A DNA stretch of 22,547 nt from Bacteroidales bacterium GP3 (GTDB lineage Bacteria > Bacteroidota > Bacteroidia > Bacteroidales > Muribaculaceae). Below the pieces are notes generated by a model. The model did no database searches, was not told where the DNA came from, and saw only the letters and a program-made list of their open reading frames with translations. Made by a program: the position numbers and the translations under genes. Numbering within the stretch: the first letter of the stretch is position 1; each line of letters begins with the position of its first letter. The stretch covers positions 1 through 22,547 of the forward strand of contig DAAK01000212.1 of the NCBI GenBank assembly GCA_001701075.1, read 5' to 3'. This document shows positions 16,615 through 22,547 of the stretch, piece after piece.

Positions 16615-17580
16615 TTAGTCCATGACGTGACCGGAATTTTCTGCAAGCTTTATCATGTCGATATACTGCTGAGGAGTCAGGTCCATAAAATAATAATGCA
16701 CAGGGTTCTGTGGCTCACCCTTGAATCTGACTTCGTAGTGCAGATGGCTTCCTGTAGACTTGCCCGTAGATCCAACCTTACCGATCATTTCACCGCGCTT
16801 TACCTGTTGCCCGGGCTTCACAAGGATCTGGCTTAGATGTGCATATCTTGTGATATAGTTATATCCATGATTAAGGTCGATACAATTGCCATAAGCATCT
16901 TTTCTGTCAGCTACTTCCACTACTGCATCTGCTGTAGCGAAAACCGGAGTGCCTGTAGCTGCTGCAAAATCAAGACCTTCATGAAATTTGGCAGTACCAT
17001 AGACGGGGTCTCGACGAAATCCATATCCCGATGACATGGTATAGTCTTTGACATTAATTGGCATCACAGAAGGTATTCTCGCGATTTTTTCTTTCTGTTC
17101 TCCGGCTGCCTCTCGTAATTGGTCGAACGAAACTGATTGAGAATAGATTTGCCGTTCGAGAAGATCCATCGACCTATTCATACGCCCAATAAGCTCAGCA
17201 TCATTCATATGGCTCAAATCATCAAGGCGTGTGTCATTTTCAAGTCCCGATAATCTCTCATTGCTGCTCAGAGGATCCATCTGCATCATCACACGATAGA
17301 AATTATCATCGCGGTTCCTGATATCTTCCATCACTTTGATGGAGTTATCAAGGCGTTTTTCAAGTATGGCGTATTGTGATTTGAGTTTGCTGTTTTCCTC
17401 TTTAAGATTTTTTTCGGTTGGAGTGTCGAATACAAAATAAAGGATTGCATATAGACCAATTCCGATCGCTGCTCCTACTGTCAAATATCTTCCAAGAGAT
17501 ACAAGGCGTGACTTTAAGGTAGGATAGTGGCGCTCGAAATTGTCGGTATCTGGATTATATCGGTAAAATACCTGTTTCAC
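16615..17580 (-). CDS. M23 (LytM) family metallopeptidase, membrane-anchored
   Basis: The 321-residue protein has a cytoplasmic N-terminus, one membrane segment (about 34-50), a periplasmic coiled coil (58-90 and about 135-165), and a C-terminal LytM domain. The zinc ligands and catalytic histidine are intact: H200 and D204 in FHEGLDFA, H248 in YAHLS, H281 in SHLHYE. Intact ligands argue for a real peptidoglycan endopeptidase and not a degenerate EnvC/NlpD-type activator. It follows the MlaD gene by 16 bases in the amidase-MlaD-M23-MerR group. By family knowledge it cuts cell-wall cross-bridges during growth or division, with the amidase removing stem peptides. Confidence 0.93.
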   Translation of the reverse strand: MKQVFYRYNPDTDNFERHYPTLKSRLVSLGRYLTVGAAIGIGLYAILYFVFDTPTEKNLKEENSKLKSQYAILEKRLDNSIKVMEDIRNRDDNFYRVMMQMDPLSSNERLSGLENDTRLDDLSHMNDAELIGRMNRSMDLLERQIYSQSVSFDQLREAAGEQKEKIARIPSVMPINVKDYTMSSGYGFRRDPVYGTAKFHEGLDFAAATGTPVFATADAVVEVADRKDAYGNCIDLNHGYNYITRYAHLSQILVKPGQQVKRGEMIGKVGSTGKSTGSHLHYEVRFKGEPQNPVHYYFMDLTPQQYIDMIKLAENSGHVMD

Positions 17581-17596
17581 TATATGAAAAACTTAC

Positions 17597-18499
17597 TTAT
17601 AGAAGTTTGATGCTTATGTAGCGTTTTGGATTTTTCTTTATATCTACAATGAGAGAGTCGATATCGGCAGAAACTCTATTGAGTTGGTGGTAGAGTTCGG
17701 GGTCGCTTGTCAGCAATCCCAATGTAGAGTTCTTGTCATTGAGCTGTTTTGAGAATTGTGAGAGATTAGCAGTCAACTGATTGACATTATCCACGGTTGC
17801 ATCTAACGGGAGCGATTTCAATTGATATGAAAGTTGTCCGAGATTGCCGACGATAGTGTCAAGTGACTGAGTCAGCTTCGCAGTATTGTTAGCAATACGA
17901 GGCACTTGATTATTCATTGTGCTGTTAAGTCCTTGCGTAGTGGCAAGAAGATTGCCGGTGATTCCGTCAAGTCTTCCGATAGAGGCTGACAATGCTGGAT
18001 CGGCGACAAGCAAGTTCAGGTTGTAAAGCAGAGAATCCACCTTAGGTAGAATACCGGTTATTGCAGGCATAAGTCCATCTTGAACCGACGACATAAGACC
18101 TTCTTTGACCCCGGTAGGAAGTTCACTGCCGGATGGAAGCATCTCCGGTCCTTTGCCCATTGAAAGTTCAATTCTCGCTCCGCTTAATAAAGTAGTACTA
18201 ATTTCTGCACGTGTTCCTTCCGGAAGCTTGAGGTTTTTATCAAGAGCCATCACAACCTCAACTTTCCCTGGTTTTGTGTAATTGAAATTTACTTCCCTTA
18301 CCTGTCCAACCTTATAACCATTTATAAGGACAGGAGAAGAGACTGTGAGTTCATCTACATTATCATAATATGTCAAATAATAATGTGCTGGCCTGAAAAG
18401 ATTGATTCCCTTGAGGAAATCAATTCCGAAAATGAGTATGACGATTGCGACTATCACTGATAGCCCTATTGCGAATTCCTTATTGAATATCTTTTTCAT
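17597..18499 (-). CDS. MlaD/MCE family protein (phospholipid transport substrate-binding component)
   Basis: The 300-residue protein starts with a single membrane anchor (about 9-29) followed by an MCE domain (about 38-115: YYDNVDELTVSSPVLINGYKVG type motif, then GARIELSMGKG). The rest is a long helical region with repeated Asn/Leu-rich segments (NLLATTQGLNS, NNTAKLTQSLDT, NQLTANLSQFS), as in MCE proteins that form a periplasm-spanning needle. It probably forms the hexameric lipid channel of an Mla-type system. The permease and ATPase partners (MlaE, MlaF) are not in the window. It lies 66 bases after the amidase gene; a perfect TAATTTTG box (18545-18552) in that gap hints at an internal promoter, but no -33 box accompanies it. 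Confidence 0.92.
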   Translation of the reverse strand: MKKIFNKEFAIGLSVIVAIVILIFGIDFLKGINLFRPAHYYLTYYDNVDELTVSSPVLINGYKVGQVREVNFNYTKPGKVEVVMALDKNLKLPEGTRAEISTTLLSGARIELSMGKGPEMLPSGSELPTGVKEGLMSSVQDGLMPAITGILPKVDSLLYNLNLLVADPALSASIGRLDGITGNLLATTQGLNSTMNNQVPRIANNTAKLTQSLDTIVGNLGQLSYQLKSLPLDATVDNVNQLTANLSQFSKQLNDKNSTLGLLTSDPELYHQLNRVSADIDSLIVDIKKNPKRYISIKLL

Positions 18500-18565
18500 A
18501 ATTTCTAATTATTCTTGGGTTTTGGCCGAATCTGCGGCTTTATACAAAATTATAACAACTAAGAA

Positions 18566-19375
18566 TCAATTTCTTCTTTCTACAAATTTTTTTATTGACC
18601 TAAAGAGGGATTCGGCAAGTTCATCCTCGCCATCTTCAGAAGTCAGATATTTCACTGAATGAGGGTTACATATAAAGTCAAGCTCCACCAGAACTGCAGG
18701 CATCGATGTGGCCCAAAGCACCCAGAATCCGGCTTGGCGCACACCTCGGTTGGCTCTTCCAGCAATATCAACCAATGCATTCTGTGCATCACTTGCTACT
18801 CTGATACTCTCTCCAAGATTTCTTTTCTGAGCCATCTCAAAGATAATATAGCTTTCATCTTTTGAAGGGTCAAAGCCCGAATATTTTTCTTTATAATCGC
18901 TCTCAAGCTCTATAACGGAGTTTTCTCTCATTGCCACCTTCATATTGTCTTGATCGCGGTGAAGACCGAGAACATAGACAGAACTACCGTTGACCGACTG
19001 CCTTCCTCTTGATTTCTTATCAACAGAGTTGACATGGATTGACATAAAGAGATTCCCTCCAGCATCATTGGCTACATCAGCACGCTCCTGAAGAGTAAGG
19101 TATGTGTCAGTAGAACGGGTCATCACAACCTTTACCTCATCCTTCAAGTCGCGCTCAATCAGATGCCGAAGTTTTTTCGCTACGGTCAAATTAATATCCT
19201 TTTCCCGAGCCCCATTTTCACATGCACCGAAATCCGAGCCCCCATGTCCGGGATCAAGCACAACGGTAATTATGTCTTTTTCTTTATCTTTGTTTGCCGC
19301 GCATAGATTCATGGAAGCAAACAATGAAACAAGAAATATAGCGAACGATATCAATCGTCTTGTCATCTTAGTCAA
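18566..19375 (-). CDS. N-acetylmuramoyl-L-alanine amidase (Amidase_3)
   Basis: The 269-residue secreted enzyme has a signal peptide (1-27, hydrophobic FAIFLVSLFASMNLCA) and a zinc amidase fold. Zinc ligands are H44 in DPGHGG, E58 in NGAREKD and H114 in SIHVNS; the catalytic glutamate is E231 in VLVELDF. It cuts the bond between muramic acid and L-alanine, freeing stem peptides for daughter-cell separation or recycling. A helical insert after H114 (about 120-190, including SYIIFEMAQKR) resembles the autoinhibitory region of AmiC-type enzymes that need LytM activators, which fits the M23 gene two positions downstream. It is the first gene of the minus-strand envelope group. Confidence 0.94.
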   Translation of the reverse strand: MTKMTRRLISFAIFLVSLFASMNLCAANKDKEKDIITVVLDPGHGGSDFGACENGAREKDINLTVAKKLRHLIERDLKDEVKVVMTRSTDTYLTLQERADVANDAGGNLFMSIHVNSVDKKSRGRQSVNGSSVYVLGLHRDQDNMKVAMRENSVIELESDYKEKYSGFDPSKDESYIIFEMAQKRNLGESIRVASDAQNALVDIAGRANRGVRQAGFWVLWATSMPAVLVELDFICNPHSVKYLTSEDGEDELAESLFRSIKKFVERRN

Positions 19376-19397
19376 TTTTTAATCGCAAATGTAGACG

Positions 19398-19405
19398 CAA
19401 AATTA
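19398..19405 (-). promoter_or_regulatory. Likely -7 box for the envelope gene group
   Basis: A perfect minus-strand TAATTTTG lies 22 bases before the amidase start codon, giving a very short leader. No TTTG occurs at the usual -33 spacing, so strength and use are uncertain. Confidence 0.5.
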
Positions 19406-19543
19406 ATAAAAATTATGTAATAATCTACGACTCTTGAATTAAAAATTCCGCAAAATGTGCCTTTTCGACCAAGTATTCCGTAATTGCGTTAAAGTATGTG
19501 AATTGGATGAACATTTATGGAAGCAAGCTCGTTTTATAATTAA

Positions 19544-19560
19544 ATTAAGAAAATCTTAAT
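19544..19560. promoter_or_regulatory. 17-base palindrome, possible operator of the structured RNA
   Basis: ATTAAGA-AAA-TCTTAAT is a perfect 7-bp inverted repeat. It covers about -48 to -32 relative to the predicted start of the RNA at 19592, where a TTTG -33 box would be expected but is missing. The AT-rich setting makes chance palindromes more likely. Confidence 0.35.
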
Positions 19561-19577
19561 AACACACACGATAGAAA

Positions 19578-19585
19578 TAACTTTG
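19578..19585 (+). promoter_or_regulatory. -7 box of the structured RNA
   Basis: TAACTTTG fits the Bacteroidota TAnnTTTG -7 consensus and places a start near 19592, a few bases before the closing stem of the RNA. No good -33 TTTG is seen 19-21 bases upstream. Confidence 0.55.
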
Positions 19586-19591
19586 TATATA

Positions 19592-19714
19592 ACCTTTTAG
19601 GCACATTCGGGCCGGTGCATAACGTCCATCTCTATCAAACCCCATAAGGGCTTACTGCATAGATAATAATTGCAAAGGGACGTAGCTCCGGCCCGGATTG
19701 TGTCTTCACCTTTT
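19592..19714 (+). ncRNA. Structured non-coding RNA, 6S-like (possibly the Bacteroidales-1 RNA class)
   Basis: The region folds into one long irregular hairpin. A closing stem pairs 19599-19607 with 19696-19705 (one bulged base and two G-U pairs), continuing directly into 8 G/C pairs (CGGGCCGG 19608-19615 with CCGGCCCG 19688-19695). A 6/4-base internal loop follows, then ACGTCC (19622-19627) with GGACGT (19678-19683). Above it is a large, mostly open bubble of about 50 bases holding a small CCC-ATAA-GGG hairpin at 19641-19650. A long closing stem, an open bubble flanked by G-C pairs, a dedicated -7 box and an end in CCTTTTC resemble 6S RNA, which binds RNA polymerase holoenzyme. The class assignment is from shape and size only. 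It could instead be a leader of the DUF3332 gene that starts about 95 bases later. The rest of the gap (19406-19543 and 19715-19807) shows nothing I can name. Confidence 0.7.
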
Positions 19715-19807
19715 CATTCAAAAATCTTAAATCTGATTGGAATCGTCAAAACAATGACCACTTGCCAGTTGTTTCACTTATATATATCCACTCATATCTG
19801 ACAAATA

Positions 19808-20347
19808 ATGAAAAAACTATTTCTTACTGCTGCAGTTGCAGCTCTTCTTTGCTCTTCCATGACATCCTGCATGGGAAAGTTTGCGCTGACAAGAAATCTT
19901 TATGCTTGGAACCAGCAAGTATCAAATAAATTTGTAAATGAAATTGTATTCGTAGCCTTTTGGATTTTGCCGGTTTACGAAGTATGCAGTATTGCCGACC
20001 TCTTTGTGCTCAATACCATAGAATTCTGGAGCGGCGACAATCCTATGTCAGCTTCGACAAAGGCAATTGATACCGACCATGGTCGCTATCTTGTGAAATG
20101 TGACGGTAAGGGCTACGATGTCACTCTGGAATCGACAGGAGAAACATTCCGACTTGATTTTGCACAGGGATCAAAGACTTGGAGTCTCCAGACCGACGGC
20201 AAGGAATATCCTCTGATGACATTCATCGACGATTCTCATGTGTCCGTGCCGTTGCCCGACGGAGGATGGCAAACTATTGAGATCTCTCAAGATGGTGTTC
20301 TTGCTTATAAGGCAATTGCGACATCTACAATGCTTGCCAACAAATAG
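19808..20347 (+). CDS. DUF3332 family lipoprotein
   Basis: The 179-residue product has a lipoprotein signal (1-20, lipobox MTSC with C21). The DUF3332 block follows: GKFALTRNLYAWNQQVSNKF, then a hydrophobic stretch (about 45-72, FVAFWILPVYEVCSIADLFV) and the conserved NTIEFWSGDNP. The C-terminal half (about 90-175) is beta-rich with short strands such as YLVKCDGKGYDVTL and SWSLQTDG. The protein should sit in a membrane facing the periplasm. Function is unknown; the family is widespread in Bacteroidota. It lies downstream of the structured RNA with no clear promoter of its own in the 93-base gap. Confidence 0.85.
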   Translation: MKKLFLTAAVAALLCSSMTSCMGKFALTRNLYAWNQQVSNKFVNEIVFVAFWILPVYEVCSIADLFVLNTIEFWSGDNPMSASTKAIDTDHGRYLVKCDGKGYDVTLESTGETFRLDFAQGSKTWSLQTDGKEYPLMTFIDDSHVSVPLPDGGWQTIEISQDGVLAYKAIATSTMLANK

Positions 20348-20433
20348 TGGGCAGTTTTTTCCTGTGGGATTAATCCAAACAGCCTTTCATTTGTTGTAGT
20401 AGTAAAGACATTCAACTAAAAATATAAATTGAT

Positions 20434-20637
20434 ATGAAACCATTACACATTATCTGCGCCGTAGTAGGTGGTGCAATCGCAGGAGCAGCTGTAGGTCTTC
20501 TCGTGGCTCCAGAAAAGGGAGAGACTACTCGTAAGAAAATTATGAAAATCCTCAAGGAAAAGGGAATCAACCTTAAGGGAAGTGAACTCGAAGAGCTCGC
20601 TGACGAGATTGAGGATCAGATTGAAAAAAGTATCTAA
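20434..20637 (+). CDS. YtxH domain-containing small membrane protein, copy 1
   Basis: This 67-residue protein has a glycine-rich membrane helix (about 5-24, VVGGAIAGAAVGLLVAPEKG) followed by a basic then acidic amphipathic helix (TRKKIMKILKEKG, ELEELADEIEDQIEKSI). The APEKG motif after the helix is the mark of YtxH proteins, some of which are stress-induced envelope proteins. It is the first of a set of five closely packed genes; the next gene is a clear paralogue 24 bases away. The 86 bases upstream contain no clean promoter match, only a TTTG at 20390-20393 with a poor -7 partner. Confidence 0.85.
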   Translation: MKPLHIICAVVGGAIAGAAVGLLVAPEKGETTRKKIMKILKEKGINLKGSELEELADEIEDQIEKSI

Positions 20638-20661
20638 TAGATTATAAGTAAAGGAATAAGT

Positions 20662-20853
20662 ATGAAAGCACTTAATATTCTTTATGCATTTCTTGGTGGT
20701 GCAATCGTAGGTTGCGGTGCAGCTATTCTCTTTGCTCCTGAAAAGGGAGAGGAACTGCGCAGCCGCATCGTACGTATACTGAAAAGAAAAGGCATCAAAA
20801 TCAGCGACGAAGAAGTAGATGCTCTCGTTGCAGAACTCACTGGCGAGAATTAA
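20662..20853 (+). CDS. YtxH domain-containing small membrane protein, copy 2
   Basis: The 63-residue product aligns with copy 1 over its whole length: MKxLxI start, GGAI helix, APEKGE motif, then (R/K)I(V/M)(R/K)ILK(R/E)KGI. The helix carries a Cys (GCGAAILFAPEKG) and the C-terminus is shorter. The pair most likely arose by tandem duplication. Both would insert once in the inner membrane with a charged cytoplasmic tail and could form hetero-oligomers, but this is inference. Confidence 0.83.
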   Translation: MKALNILYAFLGGAIVGCGAAILFAPEKGEELRSRIVRILKRKGIKISDEEVDALVAELTGEN

Positions 20854-20878
20854 TACCGTCAAAAAATTTCATCGGAAT

Positions 20879-21223
20879 ATGAGTAATAATTCACTCATAG
20901 ATCAAATCAAGGATATGTTAGCCCGGTCGAAAGACTGGGCTACTCTTGAATTGGAGTATGCCAAACTGACAGCTGCTGAAAAACTGACAATGCTTGCAGG
21001 ATTGGCTTGCACCGGAGCTGTTTGCCTTCTTTTCGGCATAACAGCACTTATTATGTTTGGTATTTCACTTGCTTTCCTTTTTATGGATTTCATGGGAATC
21101 GCTCTCTCATTCCTTGCTGCGGGAGGTTGTGTGATAGTGTTGTTGGCTATAATCTATCTCCTTAGGGAAAAGCTCATTATCAACCCAATAGCACGGATAA
21201 TTACCAAAATTCTGTTAAAATGA
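20879..21223 (+). CDS. Holin-superfamily-III / YqjE-like membrane protein
   Basis: Starting at ATG 20879 (25 bases after the second YtxH stop; an earlier in-frame ATG at 20819 lies inside that gene and is less likely), the product has 114 residues. An amphipathic N-terminal helix (LIDQIKDMLARSKDWATLELEYAKLTAA, broken by a short turn) is followed by two long hydrophobic hairpins (about 38-70 and 72-95) and a basic tail (REKLIINPIARIITKILLK). This layout is that of the DUF1469/phage holin III family, including E. coli YqjE. No phage genes are nearby, so a lysis role is unlikely. Its position after two YtxH proteins mirrors yqjD-yqjE of enterobacteria. Confidence 0.8.
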   Translation: MSNNSLIDQIKDMLARSKDWATLELEYAKLTAAEKLTMLAGLACTGAVCLLFGITALIMFGISLAFLFMDFMGIALSFLAAGGCVIVLLAIIYLLREKLIINPIARIITKILLK

Positions 21224-21232
21224 TACCAAGCC

Positions 21233-21580
21233 ATGGAGAATGTTAAACGTATAGAAGGAAGAGACAAGGTGATTTCTCCCATTGAAGAGCAACCGGTTGA
21301 ATTCAAGGGTTATACACTTGATGAGATACGTCATCACCGGGCTTTGGTAGCAGTAAAGATGGAATTTGCGAAAGCAAAGATGTTTGAGCAATTTGAAGGT
21401 TTGAAAGATCGCAATCCTTTTGCGCCTGACGGAACGCTCAAAGCTGCTTCCAGATTGGGAACGATACCTATGAAAATTGTACGCGGTCTTAACTATACCG
21501 ACTACATTATGCTGGGTATCTCCGCTTTTGGGACTATGAAAAAGGTATTCTCTTTATTCCGTAAGAAAAAGAAAGCATGA
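21233..21580 (+). CDS. Small basic protein of unknown function, end of YtxH/YqjE-like module
   Basis: I do not recognise a named domain in this 115-residue protein. The N-terminus is charged (VKRIEGRDKVISPIEEQP), the middle is a helical stretch with alternating charge (LDEIRHHRALVAVKMEFAKAKMFEQF), and the end has a weakly hydrophobic helix (YTDYIMLGISAFGTMKKVFSLF) followed by RKKKKA, a tail that would hold it at the inner face of the membrane. It lies 9 bases after the holin-like gene and its stop codon overlaps the prmA start by ATGA. By position it corresponds to yqjK in the E. coli yqjD-E-K set, but no sequence similarity can be claimed. Confidence 0.75.
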   Translation: MENVKRIEGRDKVISPIEEQPVEFKGYTLDEIRHHRALVAVKMEFAKAKMFEQFEGLKDRNPFAPDGTLKAASRLGTIPMKIVRGLNYTDYIMLGISAFGTMKKVFSLFRKKKKA

Positions 21581-22422
21581 ATTACTATAAAGTGCGCTTC
21601 AATTGCGTGCCATGTTCAGAAGATATCACAGATCTTTTGGCAGCATTCCTCGCCGACATCGGTTTTGAAAGTTTCGAACCGGATGAAGCGGGGTTGACTG
21701 CTTATGTGCAAGCATCTGATTTCTCTGAAGAATCGATAAAGGAAATCATCGAAGATTTCCCAATGGAGACATCAATCTCATTTGAGTCTGAGTTCGTTGA
21801 GAGCAAAAACTGGAATGAGGAGTGGGAGAAGCATTATTTCCAACCTATAGTGATAGCTGGAGAATGTGTGGTGCATTCGTCATTCCATAAGAATGTCCCG
21901 GAGGCTCGCTATGATATTTTGATCGACCCTAAGATGGCATTCGGCACAGGTCATCATGCCACGACTTCGCAGATGATGCGCTACGTGCTTGATCTCAAAG
22001 ATATTGATGGCAAATCAGTGATCGATATGGGAACCGGCACAGGAATCCTTGCCATTCTTTGCAAGATGCGTGGAGCTGGAAATGTCACAGGTATAGAGAT
22101 TGATCCGGGAGCATATGAAAATGCACTGGAGAATGCGACCTTGAATAATCAGGATATTGATTTCATATGCAGTGACGCATCCGCATTGGAAAACTGCCAG
22201 CCAGCAGATATATTCCTCGCCAATATCAACCGAAATGTCATCACTTCCGACATCAGCAAATATGCTGAAAAGATCAAAGATGGAGGAGTGCTTTTGCTCA
22301 GTGGCTTCTACACAGCCGACATTCCGATAGTGATGGAAGCAGCTGCTCCTCTCGGCTTCACTCTCGACAAAACCTCCGAAGAAGGTGATCATTGGGCAGC
22401 AATCCGACTCCTTAAAAAATAA
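21577..22422 (+). CDS. prmA: Ribosomal protein L11 methyltransferase PrmA
   Basis: The 281-residue enzyme trimethylates ribosomal protein L11 using S-adenosylmethionine. The N-terminal substrate-binding domain (about 1-75) is followed by the PrmA block DPKMAFGTGHHATT (117-130), SAM motif I VIDMGTGTG (148-156), the acidic residue ending motif II (IEID, 173-176) and the NINRN motif (216-220). Length is normal (E. coli 293). It overlaps the preceding unknown gene by ATGA, indicating translational coupling with the small membrane-protein module. No terminator is apparent after it before the tRNA promoter. Confidence 0.95.
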   Translation: MNYYKVRFNCVPCSEDITDLLAAFLADIGFESFEPDEAGLTAYVQASDFSEESIKEIIEDFPMETSISFESEFVESKNWNEEWEKHYFQPIVIAGECVVHSSFHKNVPEARYDILIDPKMAFGTGHHATTSQMMRYVLDLKDIDGKSVIDMGTGTGILAILCKMRGAGNVTGIEIDPGAYENALENATLNNQDIDFICSDASALENCQPADIFLANINRNVITSDISKYAEKIKDGGVLLLSGFYTADIPIVMEAAAPLGFTLDKTSEEGDHWAAIRLLKK

Positions 22423-22476
22423 GATTTCGAATAAAAAACAAGAAATACAAATTCATGGGAAAAATATTCTGAAAAA

Positions 22477-22508
22477 TTTGGAGGATTGTAAATTAATCAT
22501 TAAATTTG
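22477..22508 (+). promoter_or_regulatory. Promoter of the tRNA gene at the right edge
   Basis: TTTG (22477-22480), a 20-base spacer and TAAATTTG (22501-22508) match the Bacteroidota consensus exactly. Transcription would start near 22515, about 12 bases before the mature tRNA 5' end. Confidence 0.85.
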
Positions 22509-22526
22509 CAAAAGAATATTTTTGAC

Positions 22527-22547
22527 GGGGCATTAGCTCATCTGGCT
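22527..22547 (+). tRNA. 5' part of a tRNA gene (cut by window end), perhaps tRNA-Ala
   Basis: GGGGCAT fits an acceptor 5' strand, followed by TA at positions 8-9 and the D-arm start GCTCATCTGGCT. The anticodon lies outside the window. The 5' half looks like tRNA-Ala of Bacteroidota, but the isotype cannot be fixed. A consensus promoter lies directly upstream. Confidence 0.75.

Noticed and set aside
16605..16646. Longer N-terminus for the MerR-type regulator
   Set aside because: It would overlap the M23 gene by 32 bases and adds residues not typical of MerR proteins; the ATG at 16604 gives the usual short lead into the winged helix.
18510..18535. GCCG/CGGC hairpin between the amidase and MlaD genes
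   Set aside because: On the transcribed minus strand it is followed by CAAAACCC and not by a T-run, so it is not a credible intrinsic terminator for the group.
20362..20384. Hairpin-like sequence after the DUF3332 gene (CTGT...GGATTAATCC...ACAG)
   Set aside because: The stem is interrupted by bulges and no proper T-run follows, so I do not call it a terminator.
20443..20862. A 139-codon minus-strand open frame
   Set aside because: It is antisense to both YtxH genes; its internal repetition mirrors their duplication.
20879..21223. Phage holin and therefore a prophage remnant
   Set aside because: No endolysin, integrase or other phage gene is nearby, and the neighbours point to the chromosomal YqjE-like family.

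Overview
The window reads as chromosomal DNA from a member of the order Bacteroidales, probably close to Muribaculaceae. The evidence is several promoters of the Bacteroidota type (TTTG, 19-20 bases, TAnnTTTG), a secreted protein with a T9SS-like C-terminal tail, a DUF5686 outer-membrane protein, a DUF3332 lipoprotein, and the housekeeping gene families present. The family placement is inference; no 16S gene is present. I see no insertion sequence, prophage, CRISPR array or toxin-antitoxin pair, so this is mostly core genome.

Left part (1-7070). After the last codons of a plus-strand gene (2-55) comes a minus-strand group. It starts from a promoter near 7060-7091 and reads recJ, recQ, umuC, then a T9SS-type secreted protein, ending at a hairpin terminator (155-195). 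The first three are DNA repair and damage-tolerance genes. Next (7130-12310) is a second minus-strand run: dapA and dnaG share an ATGA overlap, followed by an ABC ATPase and its permease, ending at a terminator near 7140-7180.

Middle (12340-16280). Two unequal tRNA-Gln(CUG) genes and a short tRNA fragment lie on the minus strand between a good promoter (12622-12653) and a terminator (12340-12372). Upstream is a pair of minus-strand genes, a DUF5686 outer-membrane protein followed by lipB. A CYTH-domain gene is transcribed divergently from a promoter that overlaps the start of the DUF5686 gene.

Right part (16269-19405) is a minus-strand envelope group: N-acetylmuramoyl-L-alanine amidase, MlaD-like MCE protein, M23 (LytM) peptidase and a small MerR-type regulator. 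It suggests coordinated work on peptidoglycan and outer-membrane lipid handling. The following 432-base gap holds a strongly structured RNA of about 120 nt with its own promoter; its shape resembles 6S RNA. Then come, on the plus strand, a DUF3332 lipoprotein, two tandem YtxH proteins, a holin-III/YqjE-like membrane protein, a small unknown protein and prmA, the last two overlapping by ATGA. The window ends inside a tRNA gene that has a textbook Bacteroidota promoter.

The best candidates for something new are the 6S-like RNA with a palindrome where its -33 box should be, the tRNA-Gln copy with an added variable arm next to a tRNA fragment held in a perfect inverted repeat, and the small YtxH/YtxH/YqjE-like membrane module fused translationally to prmA. 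I did not find a clearly novel defence or mobile system.
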